Assembly (NCBI GenBank): GCA_026413225.1
Contig: CM048555.1
Location: forward strand, 78,933,785 to 78,997,784
Source: Otis tarda
Lineage: Eukaryota; Chordata; Aves; Otidiformes; Otididae
Direction of reading: 5' to 3'
Length of the DNA stretch: 64,000 bases
Shown: piece by piece, positions 12,616 to 24,420 of the stretch
Position numbering within the stretch: position 1 is the first letter of the stretch
Layout of the letters: each line of letters begins with the position of its first letter
Translations under genes and position numbers: made by a program
The notes under the pieces: model-generated
Seen by the model: the letters and a program-made list of their open reading frames with translations, nothing else
Database searches by the model: none
Told to the model about the DNA's origin: nothing

Positions 12616-15127
12616 CCTTGTCAGGTTCAAAACCATCTCAAGTTTCACTTGACTCACACAAGTCCTTCTCTTATGGTTAGTTATTAACATATATTAACAA
12701 TTTTAGATCTTTGGACATGTTCCTTTGAAAGGGAGAATTAAGGACCTCTGGTTGAATTAGTCCAAACCTTTCAAGTATCTCTTGATTGACAGATAAAACA
12801 CAATCAGTGGGTAAAGGAAAGATAGTCAGTCTTTCAACATCGCTCCTACATCCTTCGCTGCTGCTGATTAAAGGAAAAGGTTCCCAGTATGACCTGGTCT
12901 CATCATATTGATCTGTTGGTGCCTAAAATGGGAGATGAGGTTGGGAACACACACTATTCCAAAATCTGAGCTGTCACCAGAAAATGCCTATTTCTCTCCT
13001 TTGTCTGAATAGGAGTGTACAGATGAGAAGATTTTTTTTCTGATTGGTGTCATTCTTCCCAGGCCAAAGAACTGAATGCTCTGAACTCACCCTAAGGTAT
13101 GGGACCATCTATAAGAGTGCTTGTGAAAAGGGAAGGATCTAAGAACTTGAAATCCAAGATTTCACTTTGAGTGCTGACAACAACCGGTGTTGAAAAATCA
13201 TGAGCCAGCCTCAAAGACACAGCAAACTTGGCTCATAAATAATCTGTTAAAACGAGACTTTTTTTTTCTAGCCCTGCAAAAGCATTTGAGTTACATTTGC
13301 AAGCTTTCTTTCCCATGACAGTACTTTTTTATTTCCTCAATGTCAGACTTAACATGCCTTGATTTACCTGGCTAGTATCCTACTATCAAAAGTGCCAACA
13401 CCTCAAGAGTGTGATCTTACATAGGGCACTCTGGGACCCAGGATGAGAAATGCTTTATCAGTGTAAAATCGTAATTACTGCCATCAAAGGTTCCTACACA
13501 TCTGTCAGTGCAAAACTTGCATCCAACTTTTTTTTTCAGAAGGTCATTTCCCTTTCATCACCTCACATGAGCATTTCACACAAGACTGCCTTCTTCTTTA
13601 CAAGGTATGGCGGGGAATGTTTCAGGTATTGCCAGATGGCCACTACTATAGAACTGGGAATACTTAGATGATAGTTTCTCGGTTAATTCTATGTTTATAT
13701 GAGTTCTTTTCAGCCACCACAGTCAGAGAATGACTTTATCCCTCTCTAATAGTGGTATTCAATTACTTTAAAACATCTGACTAGACTCTACCTTCACTAC
13801 AAAGTCTGAGTGCATGTAATAATAAATCACAAGCATATTTTTAGTTGCATCTTCTATCAGAGGACCGCAAAGGGTTTCACAAGAAATCTTGTGTTTGAAG
13901 CAGTGCTCATGAAAGTGTTAACTTAAAAAAGGCAATCTTAAAAAAAAAAAAAATGCTTGGAATTTGCCTATGATGAATATAGGGCAAGATCATCCTTTGA
14001 GATTTTACAGTATCTCTCACATGGCCTATTAAATGTGGTTGTCATGTCCCATCTGACATGATCTCACTTATAACATAGATTTTGTCAGCGATAGTTAAGA
14101 CTTTTCACACAAGTGAAGACAGTCTCAGCCCCTGGCACTGATTGTACCTTCTAGAAAAGCATCCAGCGTTTTGACGGAAGATCCTGCGTGAGTCACACTC
14201 AACTCTCACCTGTGAAGGATTTTGTTGTATGAATGAGCAAGAATGTCCTGTTAACAGACTCAGATTATTAGACCTCTTTTTTCTAAGTAATAGAACAAAA
14301 CACTCACAAATGATCAGTTACGAACAGTGTCGTGTGAAGCACTCAGGCTGCAGATCTTGCCCAAAACATCCCAAACCTTTTTGCACTTACAGAAAAAGAA
14401 AACATCCAGATATCTTGCGTTCACAGTTTTTGTTTCTTGTGATCAGGGATTCTCTAATTCCACTGGTGAAAAATAGCAGTTCGGCTGTCCTGTTCTCCAG
14501 GCTGGTCTAGGAACACTTTGCAGCAAAATGTGTGACGTTACTTATCAGCATCCCAATCATAAAAGTCATCTTTCTAATTATGATCCTGACAAAGATATTT
14601 GAACAGGTGTCTTCTCTGAGGGGACATGATGAATCTCTGTCCCTTACAGATACAATATTCATTAGACATTTCTTTTTCATTCAGCATTGCATTTACCTTC
14701 TGTCATGGACCAGCAGTTTTTAATTCCTGATTTCTTACAGCTCTTCAGCTTCTTAGAGTATGTCAGCATAGCACATTGCACTGGAATATGTCTCCCTGAT
14801 CTATCAGAAGTTGGTCTGTCTAGTGAACTGGAAGAAATATGGCTAAATCAGAACTCAGCTGAAATGTAGGACTTTCTATAGCTATTTCATCACTGCACTG
14901 GTTTTTTTTTATATATTCTTGGGAAGACCTATGATGGTATTTCTGTTTGGTGCTATACTGTTTTGTACATCATGAACCAGGCAAGTCTTTGTTTGCCACC
15001 TCTGCTTTCAGATCAGATGTTGTCTGTGCATCATACATAAAAAAGTGTTTTTCCTCTTCCTAGAAGAGGTCAAAATAACTATAGGTCTTAGTAGTCTAAT
15101 AGGAGTGTGAATTTCTGAGGACACAAG
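12616..15127. other. Unique non-coding stretch
   Basis: I see no gene or identifiable repeat. Open frames reach at most 93 codons and are unrecognisable. Poly(A) and poly(T) runs occur near 13261, 13940 and 14903. I checked whether it could be the body of the provirus whose LTR ends at 12615. The target duplication directly flanks the LTR and no retroviral protein is readable, so I do not call it. Confidence 0.5.
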
Positions 15128-15262
15128 CAAGGCCAGGTTGGATGGGGCTCTGATCAACCTGATCTAGTCAGGGATGTCCCTGCTCCTTGCAGGGGTGTTG
15201 GACTAGATGACCTTTGAAGGTCCCTTCCAACCCAAATCATTCTATAATTCTATGATTCTATG
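15128..15262 (+). mobile_element. CR1 LINE, short 3' tail
   Basis: Only the last 135 bases of a CR1 remain: the 'AGGTTGGATGGGGCTCTGA' region, the GATGTCCCTGCTCCTTGCAGG block, the CCTTCCAACCC block and a tail of degenerate TTCTATGA octamers. It is heavily 5'-truncated and has no coding capacity. Confidence 0.95.
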
Positions 15263-18200
15263 CTACAGATGATGACTCATGGTTTTGGCAGAAGTCCTTC
15301 TTTCTCTTGACCCTAGGTGATGAAGTCCCTAATGTGAACACTTTTGCAAGTGCCCACAGTCAAATGACATGAAGTGTGGTTGTTGGGGAACCCATCTTGC
15401 CCGCTCTGGGGTATTCTAGCCACTTATCTTAAGCATGCTTCAGGGAACCAAAGATCAGAGCCTGAGTTCCCATATGTACAGATCATGGTAGGGGTATGTC
15501 ACTCTTTCCCTCCATGTGTGACACTGAGTTACTAGTGGTGAAACTCATCCAAAGCAGTTTGAAGGATATAACAGTGGGTGTAGAAAACAATCTGACATGC
15601 ATGATCTGAATGCCCAGTCCTGCTTTATTCTAAGATATTTTTCCACCCCCAAAGAAAGGACCTAACACTAGTTAGAAATTAAGTGCACTTTTAAGTTCAT
15701 AAATACTTTTAAAGTTCTGAAAATCTGAACAGATAGGCAAAATATTGGAGTAAGATGCCAAAGTTGTAAAAGAGACATTTGAAGCACATTAGAGACCAAG
15801 GCAGGAAAGGAGCTTGGTCTGCATTTTTCCTTCTTCATTGCCTGCTTTCAGCAGGTAGTAAGAAAGTTCAGGCTACAGATTCACTTATGTCTCTTTTCCT
15901 TTCCCCATAGTCTCAGAAAAGTATGTACTCCTTTTGTGTGTGTGTTCAGTTAACATCAGGCTTTTTTTTTTTTTTGTTATTTCCTTTTTAAAAATCTATG
16001 TTTTTACCTATGAAGATGAAAAACCACTACCCCTGTGGAGGTAGCCTCTTGCAGAGCCCAGTGACACCAAGGTGGAAGCAAGGTGGAAGAAGTTACACCT
16101 CAGGCACATCTTTTCTGATTGAAAAAGAATTTTAAAAGCTGAAATCACTAAGCCATCTGGGAGAATTAGACTTTAATAAGGGCATAGATTCAAGTCTACC
16201 AGTTCCCTGCCTGAATTTCTTTCAATATCAGCGTAACACATTTGTGCTGAACTTTTTCAATTGCCTTGAGTTCAGTGCAAGATTAGTCTTGCGCTTATCT
16301 TTTTGAAACTGGGAATGACCTTAAAATTTACTGCTAGATGAACTCAAGCACAAATACAAGAATCATTTGAATGTCATACAATTACCTCCACTCTTCTGCA
16401 TGTGTGCATACATATGAGTAAACAAATAAGGTCTTACTTTTTGTCCTGTTAAAGAGCCTGTGGGAGCTTTTTTTTCAGTGCTGGGCTGACAAATTGCATG
16501 TTTACTTTCATACAGAGGCAAAGTTTGCCTACTTTTAAATCCCTTTGCTCATTTTCAGCTTCCTCTCCTTCACTTCACGTTTCACAGATATCATGTAATT
16601 ATCTGAGGTGTTTACAATTGTCTCCAAGTGATCAACATATTTCTGTCTTCTGCATTAGATTATGTATTGAAGCAGGAGAATGTAAGATATATGAAGACCA
16701 AACAAAGAATTCAGTAAGCCTTTCCATGATCTCAAACAAACCAACCAGCTCGTTATTGTGTCCCAGCCATGCTTCAACCTTGTGTTAGCCAACAAACAGC
16801 TTCCCACAAGTGGGGAATCTATTAATGCATAAAAACCTTATCCTGACCCTTCCAGCTTTCAGCTCTAGCACTACCAGGCCTTCTTTAGGGCTCTGCAAAA
16901 ATTTCGGTATCTGTCTGCATTGATCACCTTACAAACCCAAAATCTTTCCTTATTAGATATTCCTAGTGACAGTATGCCATTGAGTAGGTCCAAAAGTGGC
17001 AGGAATATACCTAGTAAGTCCAATAACCTGACAATCAGTCTCAAATTCCTCTGGGCATATAAGAATATGCATAATTTCTACTTCTGCCACAAAGCACTTA
17101 ATCATATACTTAACTTGGAGTCCCATCAAAGACAATTACTGTTAAGTGTGTGCTTGGATACTCGACTGAAGGCTCGTGACCTTCAGAAAAGAAACTTAAT
17201 TTCATTTAAGGCATTTTTCGCTTTTTGGGAGTGAGAACTGATTTGTGACATGCAAGTTAATATCAGTGCTTACAAATTAATTAACTACAGATAAATAAAG
17301 ATAATTCATGCTGCAAAAGAAAGTGAATGCTTATTGAATCAGCAGCTCCAGCTCCTTCTTTTTTAAGCACTTGTGTGAGTGTTTGTGTCATATCCTTATT
17401 TTATTCTTCTGAAGTATCTGAGCTATTCTTTCTCAAAACTCTTTCATGAAATCTCCTTTTAGTAAGGATAATTATTACTGCTATGTAACTCTAAAAAAGA
17501 ATGGCCAGGTACTCACAATGAAAGGTCAAATGTTTGTTTTTTAAAACACCAACACAATATTCTGATTCATTCAGGGGTGAATAATGAATATTGTGAGTGA
17601 AGTGAATTTTAAAACACGTAATAAGGAAAGAGAAATTCAAGGGCAGGGGGAGGGAGAGTGGGAAAGGACAGTACAGAAACGATGGTGGCTTCTGCTTGTT
17701 CCCTTCAGACTCGATCACGACAACAATAGTTTTGTACTTGCACAAAGACGATGGTCCCAGCTTGGCAACACTTGATAAGTCCTTGTTCAACGTTTTCATT
17801 AACACTCAAATATTAACAATTCTGGGTGCAAATCTATTTGACAGATATAGAGACACTTGGTTTTTTCAGTTACAAACTGGTTAGACAAAGCAGTCCAAGT
17901 GAACTTGCATCAAAATATGTTAAACGTATTTTAAGGTTGCAAACTGCAACCATTTATTAAATGTCAGTGTAGTCAAAGCAACAACTGAGTCAGCTATGGG
18001 CAGCAACCTATAAGAAAAATGGTAGAACAAGTACCTGTCAAAGGTAAATACATCTATACAGGATTATATGTGTTAAAATAGTACTGTTTAAAAACTATTA
18101 TAACAAAACGTCCTGTTAATTAAAATGCAGTATAAATAAAAAAGAAAAAAAATATGGCCACAGTTACTTACCTCTGATAGTTCAAAGAGGACCAAAAGAA

Positions 18201-21200
18201 AATTGGGTGTTAGGAATGAGTCATAAGCTAGATTCATCCTTGACTACATATTGAGGTCAACGGCTTTCCATGGAAAGTTTCTTACATGGACTTGTGCGTT
18301 CTTGATCCTACTCTTATACCTAATTCATTATTATTTATTTGCCTTATCAAAGTACCATGAAGCTGCAGTGCTAGAGCAGAATTCTCCAGTGTTATGTACT
18401 GTGGAAATACACACTGAAAAGGGAGATCTTCCTTAAAGAAATTAAATATAATAAAAAAGACCGAAGACAAATGAATACAATTACCCTGGGAACTAGAGGA
18501 AAAGAAAGGGATAGTACTATTCTGTATGACAGAACACAGTCTTAACAGGACTTCTGAATTTTCAGAGGAAAGAAACATATCTAGGAATACATTTACCCAT
18601 CACAGCTACATTTAACCTGACAGCATCCTGTCTTCCTGTCTGTTTAAAGAGTAGGGAAAACATAACGTGTGGAGGATTCCTTTATCTCCTCACCAGCTGC
18701 TCAAGGAGCTTAGATCATGAGCTTAAACTAGGTACCAGACATGCCCAAACATACCTAACACAGCTAAAGCTAGAGAAGATTAATCCGAAGTGATGAGAAT
18801 TTAAATGAGAATTTTGCCTTTAAGTCAAGTAGGAAAGGCTGAGGGTTTTGCATTTGTTTTTATTTTAAGGTATGTTAAGATAACTCTTCCCTACATTCAA
18901 CTAAGTTTCCTTGCCTAAAGGACAATACAAGCAGAAAATGTCTGAATTCATGGATGAGCACGAGAATGGCTGTAGAGAATTAAGATAGCCCAGAGGGATC
19001 ACAGGAAAGGATTATAAACTCTGTTCTAACCTTGCTGAGCTTGACCTGGTACCTAATCACACACAAGATAATGTTAGTTTGCCTGGAGGGCGATTCTGGA
19101 GTAGAGAGATCAATCTGTGAGCTTCCTGCTTAGAAATGGTGAATATTTGTGTGAGATTTACCCACAGGTGAGTGGCAGATTAAGATCAAGAAAGCCCAAG
19201 AAAAACAATCTTATGAATTCCAGGAAACATTTAGCAGATGAGAGGAGGAGGTAGGGTGGAAACTAGAAACAGAACTTATTGCCTGATTCTGAGCTTGCTT
19301 GATGACACCATGGCTACAGCTAAACTTACTCTGGTATAAGTTATTGTGGTCTTTGTAGAGGGGCTCAGAGATGCTGCAATGCAACTTCTAGCAGACAGAT
19401 ACTGAGAGGTCTTCCTGGGATTTCAGGGGTTTCCAAACATTGTGAAAAGTTGACATCCTACTTGCACATTGGAAGCAGAAGATACTCTGATTCAGAACTG
19501 ATTAAACTGTTGAGGAATGTGTCTGCACACATTCTTGGAGGTTGTGTCTCTCCTGCTAAATTAAATGGCAGAAGGAATTTCCTGCAGACCTAAGGTACCT
19601 TCATGAGATGTGCTATGAGGTCAGGTAAGTGTGTTTTACAATGAAAAGCCTGCTGGGGTGGCTTTGGAGGAGTGTAGAAGGTGGAAAGAAAACATTCCCA
19701 CCATGCTCTCTGCACAACCTCCTGAGAGCCGTTCTGTTCCCCAGACTATGCCTGGGCACTGCGTGGGAGACCACTAGCTGATGCAAAGACAAAACTGCAC
19801 CAAAGAGCATGTAGATAATTAAACAGCTTGGGCAGTCATGTGTTAATACTTTAGTCAATGTCCTGTTGTATTTGATGCCGTGCAGTTTGAAAAACTATAG
19901 TAACATCTCTACCTGGCTTTCCTTGCTGTGCTTACTTGGTGCTCCTATGCAGCTTCAACAACAGGTTAAGGTCACTTTGGCCAGAGGTTGGATCCAGATA
20001 TGCTTATTCTCCTGTGCTTTATGAAGTGTCACATTCTTAATTCATTGGTCTGCTTATAGCATTTTTTTTCTCCAGCAAACATGAGGAATAGCAAAACCAC
20101 AATGCTCTTGTGTAGGAAACTTGAAAGAGAAAACAAACCTCAGAACAAGTGTAAATCAAATTCTTCAGTGAGAGTCACATGTTCGCTGTGATCCATCTTA
20201 CCCACTTAAAGACATCTAACTGAGAGGACTATACTAAGACCTGAGTGATCTTAGGTTTCCTTCAATGTCAAAAAGAAAAAGGAAGAGAAAGTCATTGTTT
20301 AGGAAGTTTAAACTCACCCTTCAAGAAGTGCCTTTTCCATAAAATATTTTGCATATTTGTTAGGTGTGTAATCAAACTGTAACACATTGTATCGTGTCAA
20401 AGCAACAAATTTTTTGCTTATTTCACGAGTGATTAATATTTTCCAATTATTAAACAACATCACTTACAAAATATTGGTTGTCAGATGACTCAAAAGTTGG
20501 GATAAAAACTGCTAACCCATAAGGCAATACTTAATGGCTTTCAGAAGCAGGCAATACAAGTAGGTTTTGACATTCACAACTACTGCTCACCTTAAAAAAA
20601 AGCAAAGGAAAGAGGATTTGTATTACATGCATGACATAGGATAAATATTGGAAAAGTGAGTAAATATCTTATGCAGAGAGAAGATAAAATGTTCATTTGG
20701 CTGTGGGTCATGGGACAGGGCTAAAAGCTTAAATAATGGCAATAATAACACAACTAATGCATTTGTAATAAAGGGTAAATCAATATTAGCAGAGGTTGTT
20801 TGCAGAGGAATAGAATTTTACTGTTGTGGAAAATATTAGAAAGAAAAAAATATGACAACCAATACAGAGAATAGAGAGGAACACAAATGAATAAGGAGAG
20901 AAAGGAGCTACCTGGTAAATCAAACTGCTGCTTTGCTCTTGGAGGAACCACTACTACTGTAACCAGGTGGAAGAAGGTGATTTGGCTTCCACTGTCAGGA
21001 AGTGAAGACATCTTCTCCAAGTAGTAGCAGAAAAGCTGTCACACTTCGTGTCTCCTACATCACCATAAAGGCTGGGCATACCCAAACTTAGTACAGTAGT
21101 ATCCCAGTTTCCACCGCATGGGTTGCAAGGCGTTCTGTACTTGTAGCCTACAGCCACATAACCCAGCCGCAAGCCACTCGGCTGCCGTCAACCATGGAGT

Positions 21201-21383
21201 GGCTGCAGGCACTACCAGCAACAGTGGCAGAACTGCAGATAACAGCAGTAGCCACAGATACTGGAAGCAATTCCCACATCAAGGCTTAGAAAAAAAAGCA
21301 AACAGAAAATAAGGGAAATCTCTACTTATTGTCCCCTGCCCTTGTAGGCTAACCACATCTATCTGTCGCATTGTCTAGTATAT
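15263..21383. other. Unique AT-rich stretch
   Basis: There is no recognisable gene, RNA gene or transposon in this 6.1 kb. Open frames are at most about 104 codons and lie on both strands. T-runs occur near 15963 and 16471. The sequence at 20340-20540 is strongly AT-rich but has no repeat structure I can identify. Confidence 0.5.
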
Positions 21384-21566
21384 TGTTGTAGTTCAGCCCT
21401 GTTGGGGACCAGACTACGCAGTCTCTCTCTTGCTCCCCCGACCCTCTGAGAGAATAGGGGGAGATGTTACAAGGAAAAACCACGTGAGGTTTGAGATAAG
21501 GACGGGGAGAAATCCTTAAAGTTACCATCATGGGCAAAACAGACTCGACTTGGGGAAAAATACTCA

Positions 21567-21572
21567 TTTATT
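21567..21572 (-). terminator. LTR polyadenylation signal, copy 1
   Basis: AATAAA on the minus strand, at the same place in the LTR as the signal in copy 2. It would set the R/U5 border some 15-25 bases downstream. Confidence 0.6.
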
Positions 21573-22353
21573 TCTAAAACTAGCAGGAGAATAAGACAGG
21601 GAACAAGATAACCTCCATCCACCCCTCCCTCTTCCCAAGCTTAACATTATCTCTACCACCTTCCCTCCCCCAAGCGGCACAGGCGGGAAGAGGGAATGGG
21701 GGTCGCGATCACTTCATCACGCATTGTTTCATGCCGCTGCTTCATGGTCGGGGGAAGAACTCCTCACATTCCTCCCCTGCTCCTTCGTGGGGTCCCTCCC
21801 ATGGGCCACAGTTCTTCGTGAAACTGCTCCAGCGTGGGTCATCTCTTCCACGGGGTGCAGTCCCTCTAGAACGGCTGTCCCAATGGGCCCTCCACGGGCC
21901 ACAGCCGCCTTCAGGCATCCACCTCCCCCGGTGTGGGGTCCTCCACGGGCTGCAGGTGGATCTCTGCCCCTCCGTGGACCTCCATCGGCTGCTGGGGGAC
22001 AACCTGCTCCACCATGGTCGTCACCACAGGCTGTAGGGGAATCTTGGCCAGGAGCCGCATTACTCCTCCCCCTCCTTCTGAACTGACCTTGGCGTCTGCA
22101 GCCGTTCCTCACAACAGGCTGGCAGACGCCTCTCAGGATCCTTTTTACATCTTATTCACTTCTCATCTCCTCTCCACTTCTTGCAGCCAGGCCGGGCCGA
22201 GTTGGGCCCAGTCAGCTGCCCAGCGGGAGGCCAGAGGCTGAGGCCTGCCAGGCCCACGAGTCTCGCGCTTCCCCCTCTCTGCCCCCGCTCAGCTTCTTCA
22301 CATCTTCTCTCTTCTTTTTTTTGTTTTTTTTTTTCATTTCCTGTTTTCCCCTT

Positions 22354-22362
22354 CTTAAATAC
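22354..22362 (-). promoter_or_regulatory. LTR TATA-like box, copy 1
   Basis: GTATTTAAG on the minus strand, followed by AAGGGGAAAACAG, about 175 bases from the 5' end of the LTR. It is conserved in copy 2. The word and its position suit an LTR core promoter. Activity is not shown. Confidence 0.5.
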
Positions 22363-24360
22363 GTTATCGCAGAGGCGTTATCAGGGAACATTCTGCTACC
22401 AATCAGCTCGGCCTTGGCCAGCAGCGGGTCCGCCCTAGGCCCGGCCGAGTCCACTGAACAAAGGGGAGCGACTTCTAGCAGTTTCCTACAGAAGCTACCA
22501 CCTTAGGCCCCCCCTCACCCAACAAAACCAAAACACATATCCCTTTACCATTTTACACCAAGATCACTATTGCACATAATTTATCTTCCCCTCTGCTTGT
22601 CACTCAAAGTCTCATCTCTCCATTACCCTAATTTTGTCCTCCACCTGCTAAAAAATACACCCTAGTCTCATCACCATCCCTTTATGTACTTGCCCCAGAC
22701 CCTGTTCTCGCACCCTCAGAATGAAACACAGGTGCTGGCACCACTTGTGTCCATCCCACCAGTAACAGAATGGACTGGGAACTAGTGCAGTTACAGCTCA
22801 TTACTCCTGATGGGCTGAGCAGTGTCAACCCCTGACTGATCAACGTGTTGAGGAGTTCACCCAATGGCACCTCCAGGGAGATGAGCTTTAGTACCAGCTT
22901 TCTGCCTTCCTTCCTGAGAAATGTCACCTTGCAGCTCCTGTAAAAGCCTCCCAATGGGCTCCTTCAAATTTTTCATTAAGGGTTTTATGCCCCTCAATGC
23001 TGTGCGTAACAGTCTAGAAACGCTGAATCTACAGATTTTTGTTCATGTTACCCAGTAATAAACATCCACAGACACATGTATGTACCCATGCATGCACAGA
23101 ATAGACACTGGGGTACTTTAAGTCACTCTAAATCAGATTTATTGTCCTACTACTCAGTCCCATCCCTTTCCACATGGTATCATTCCCCGACTTGCATTAT
23201 CAGTACGGGATAACGACGTAGCTAGGGAAAATGGGCTGGCCAAAAACTAGCCTGAGGGGTTTCCAACTGCATCAGCTCCCTAAGCTAGCTCGTTGAAGGA
23301 CATCACATAAAATATTCACCTTTATAACAAATCTGCTAGTGCCAGCTCAAAGATGAAGGCAGGAACAGGAGTCTGGGGTGAAGGAGAGAAAGTGACAGCA
23401 GTAGCTCTGGTTTAGGTTAGCTAAAGCACTGTGGAATTGCACTCTTGCAGTGTAGTTAGTGTTGCACAATGATTTATGGACATCCTAAAGCACACACATG
23501 CTCAGGAGCGTGTGTGATAATAAATGTGGCTGAAAATCTCAGACAGAAAAAAAAAAGCGCTGTTAACAAAAGCTTTAGGGAATGACAGTACCTAGTCTGT
23601 CTGCAAAGTATCTACCACACAATAGCAGTCAAAAAAAAAAAAAAGAAAATTTAAAAATAAGCAGGCCTCTAGAACCAAGGAGATTGGCAAGGGAAATGTT
23701 CACAGCCTCAGAAAGTTCACAGCCTCTGTGTGTGGAAATGAGGTGTGAGCCCTGCCATCAATTTGAATTGTAGCACAGCTGATCGAATACAGCGAACGTG
23801 CTCATGTTAGGGCAGCAGAGACAGACTCAGATGATTCACAGCCACATGATTTTCATCCTATTAAATGGAAATGAAGCATCCCCAGCTGAGGCGCCAGCTC
23901 AGGGGAGGATTGCGGCTGTGGCAGTAAAATAGTAATGGATGAGTGATTTTCCAATTATTCAAGCAGCGGTGAATGAGAAGGGCTGCCCTCCCGCTCAGAG
24001 ATGCCATGCATGCTGTGGCCACAATCACACTTTGCGAGGAGTTATTTACAAACCTCTATAAGCTCCCTCAGTGCAATGCATGTTTAATCTTGAACTTTAG
24101 GCCTATGAGATATATGGACTCATCTGGATCCATGACAACCTCTCCTCTCCACAGAGGAAAAGTTTGATCACACTGGCAACCCACGCTGAGGGTCTCCTGA
24201 TTGAGGTCCAGTCTTCCAGAATCCATGAAATGTTTATCAAGATCAAGGGAAATACTTCCATTGTCTTCAGTCATCTTTGGAGTAGGCTCTTAATGAAACC
24301 GCCTGTTCCAATCCATCTTCACAACAGAAAGCACAATTTCAGAGAAAATTTGAGACCATT

Positions 24361-24420
24361 GCTCTTCTTTGCCTTTTGTTTTTCATCCTTTACCATCTGC
24401 CCTCTGTTCCTCAGGTGAGT
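24361..24420 (+). other. Juxtaposed 3'/5' splice signal (recursive splice-site motif)
   Basis: A pyrimidine-rich tract of about 50 bases (24361-24411) runs into TTCCTCAG and is followed at once by GTGAGT, a consensus donor. The join is between 24414 and 24415. This is the architecture of recursive splice sites, which remove very long introns in steps and are known in long neuronal genes of vertebrates and in Drosophila. Downstream, AAG|GTTTGT at 24500/24501 could close an 86-nt 'RS exon'. The segment after the site contains stop codons in frame, as is usual for such skipped exons. It would require a plus-strand host transcript, which the window does not show. Confidence 0.35.

Larger units (their letters stand above)
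21384..22535 (-). mobile_element. Solo LTR, GC-rich ERVL-type, copy 1
   Basis: Read on the minus strand this is a 1152-bp LTR starting TGTTTTGGTTTTGTT and ending GAACTACAACA. It has a TATA-like GTATTTAAG (22354-22362) and an AATAAA (21567-21572) about 790 bases downstream, so U3 is short and R is long and GC-rich. Flanks are TATAT and CATAT, a 5-bp target duplication with one mismatch. It is the partner of the plus-strand copy at 38921-40052; the first 200 bases differ by roughly 6% by eye. Copy 1 carries a roughly 10-base segment (ACTGTGGCCCATG area) that copy 2 lacks. Class III (ERVL) is inferred from the 5-bp duplication and the general look. No gag or pol lies nearby. Confidence 0.88.

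Noticed and set aside
12616..14500. Possible internal provirus sequence beside the LTR at 11976-12615
   Set aside because: The 5-bp duplication directly flanks the LTR and no retroviral protein signature is readable in any frame.
19164..19173. CAG|GTGAGT near 19167 as another recursive splice site
   Set aside because: The donor is perfect but the upstream sequence has no real pyrimidine tract. Likewise 19623, 38616, 46936 and 53654.
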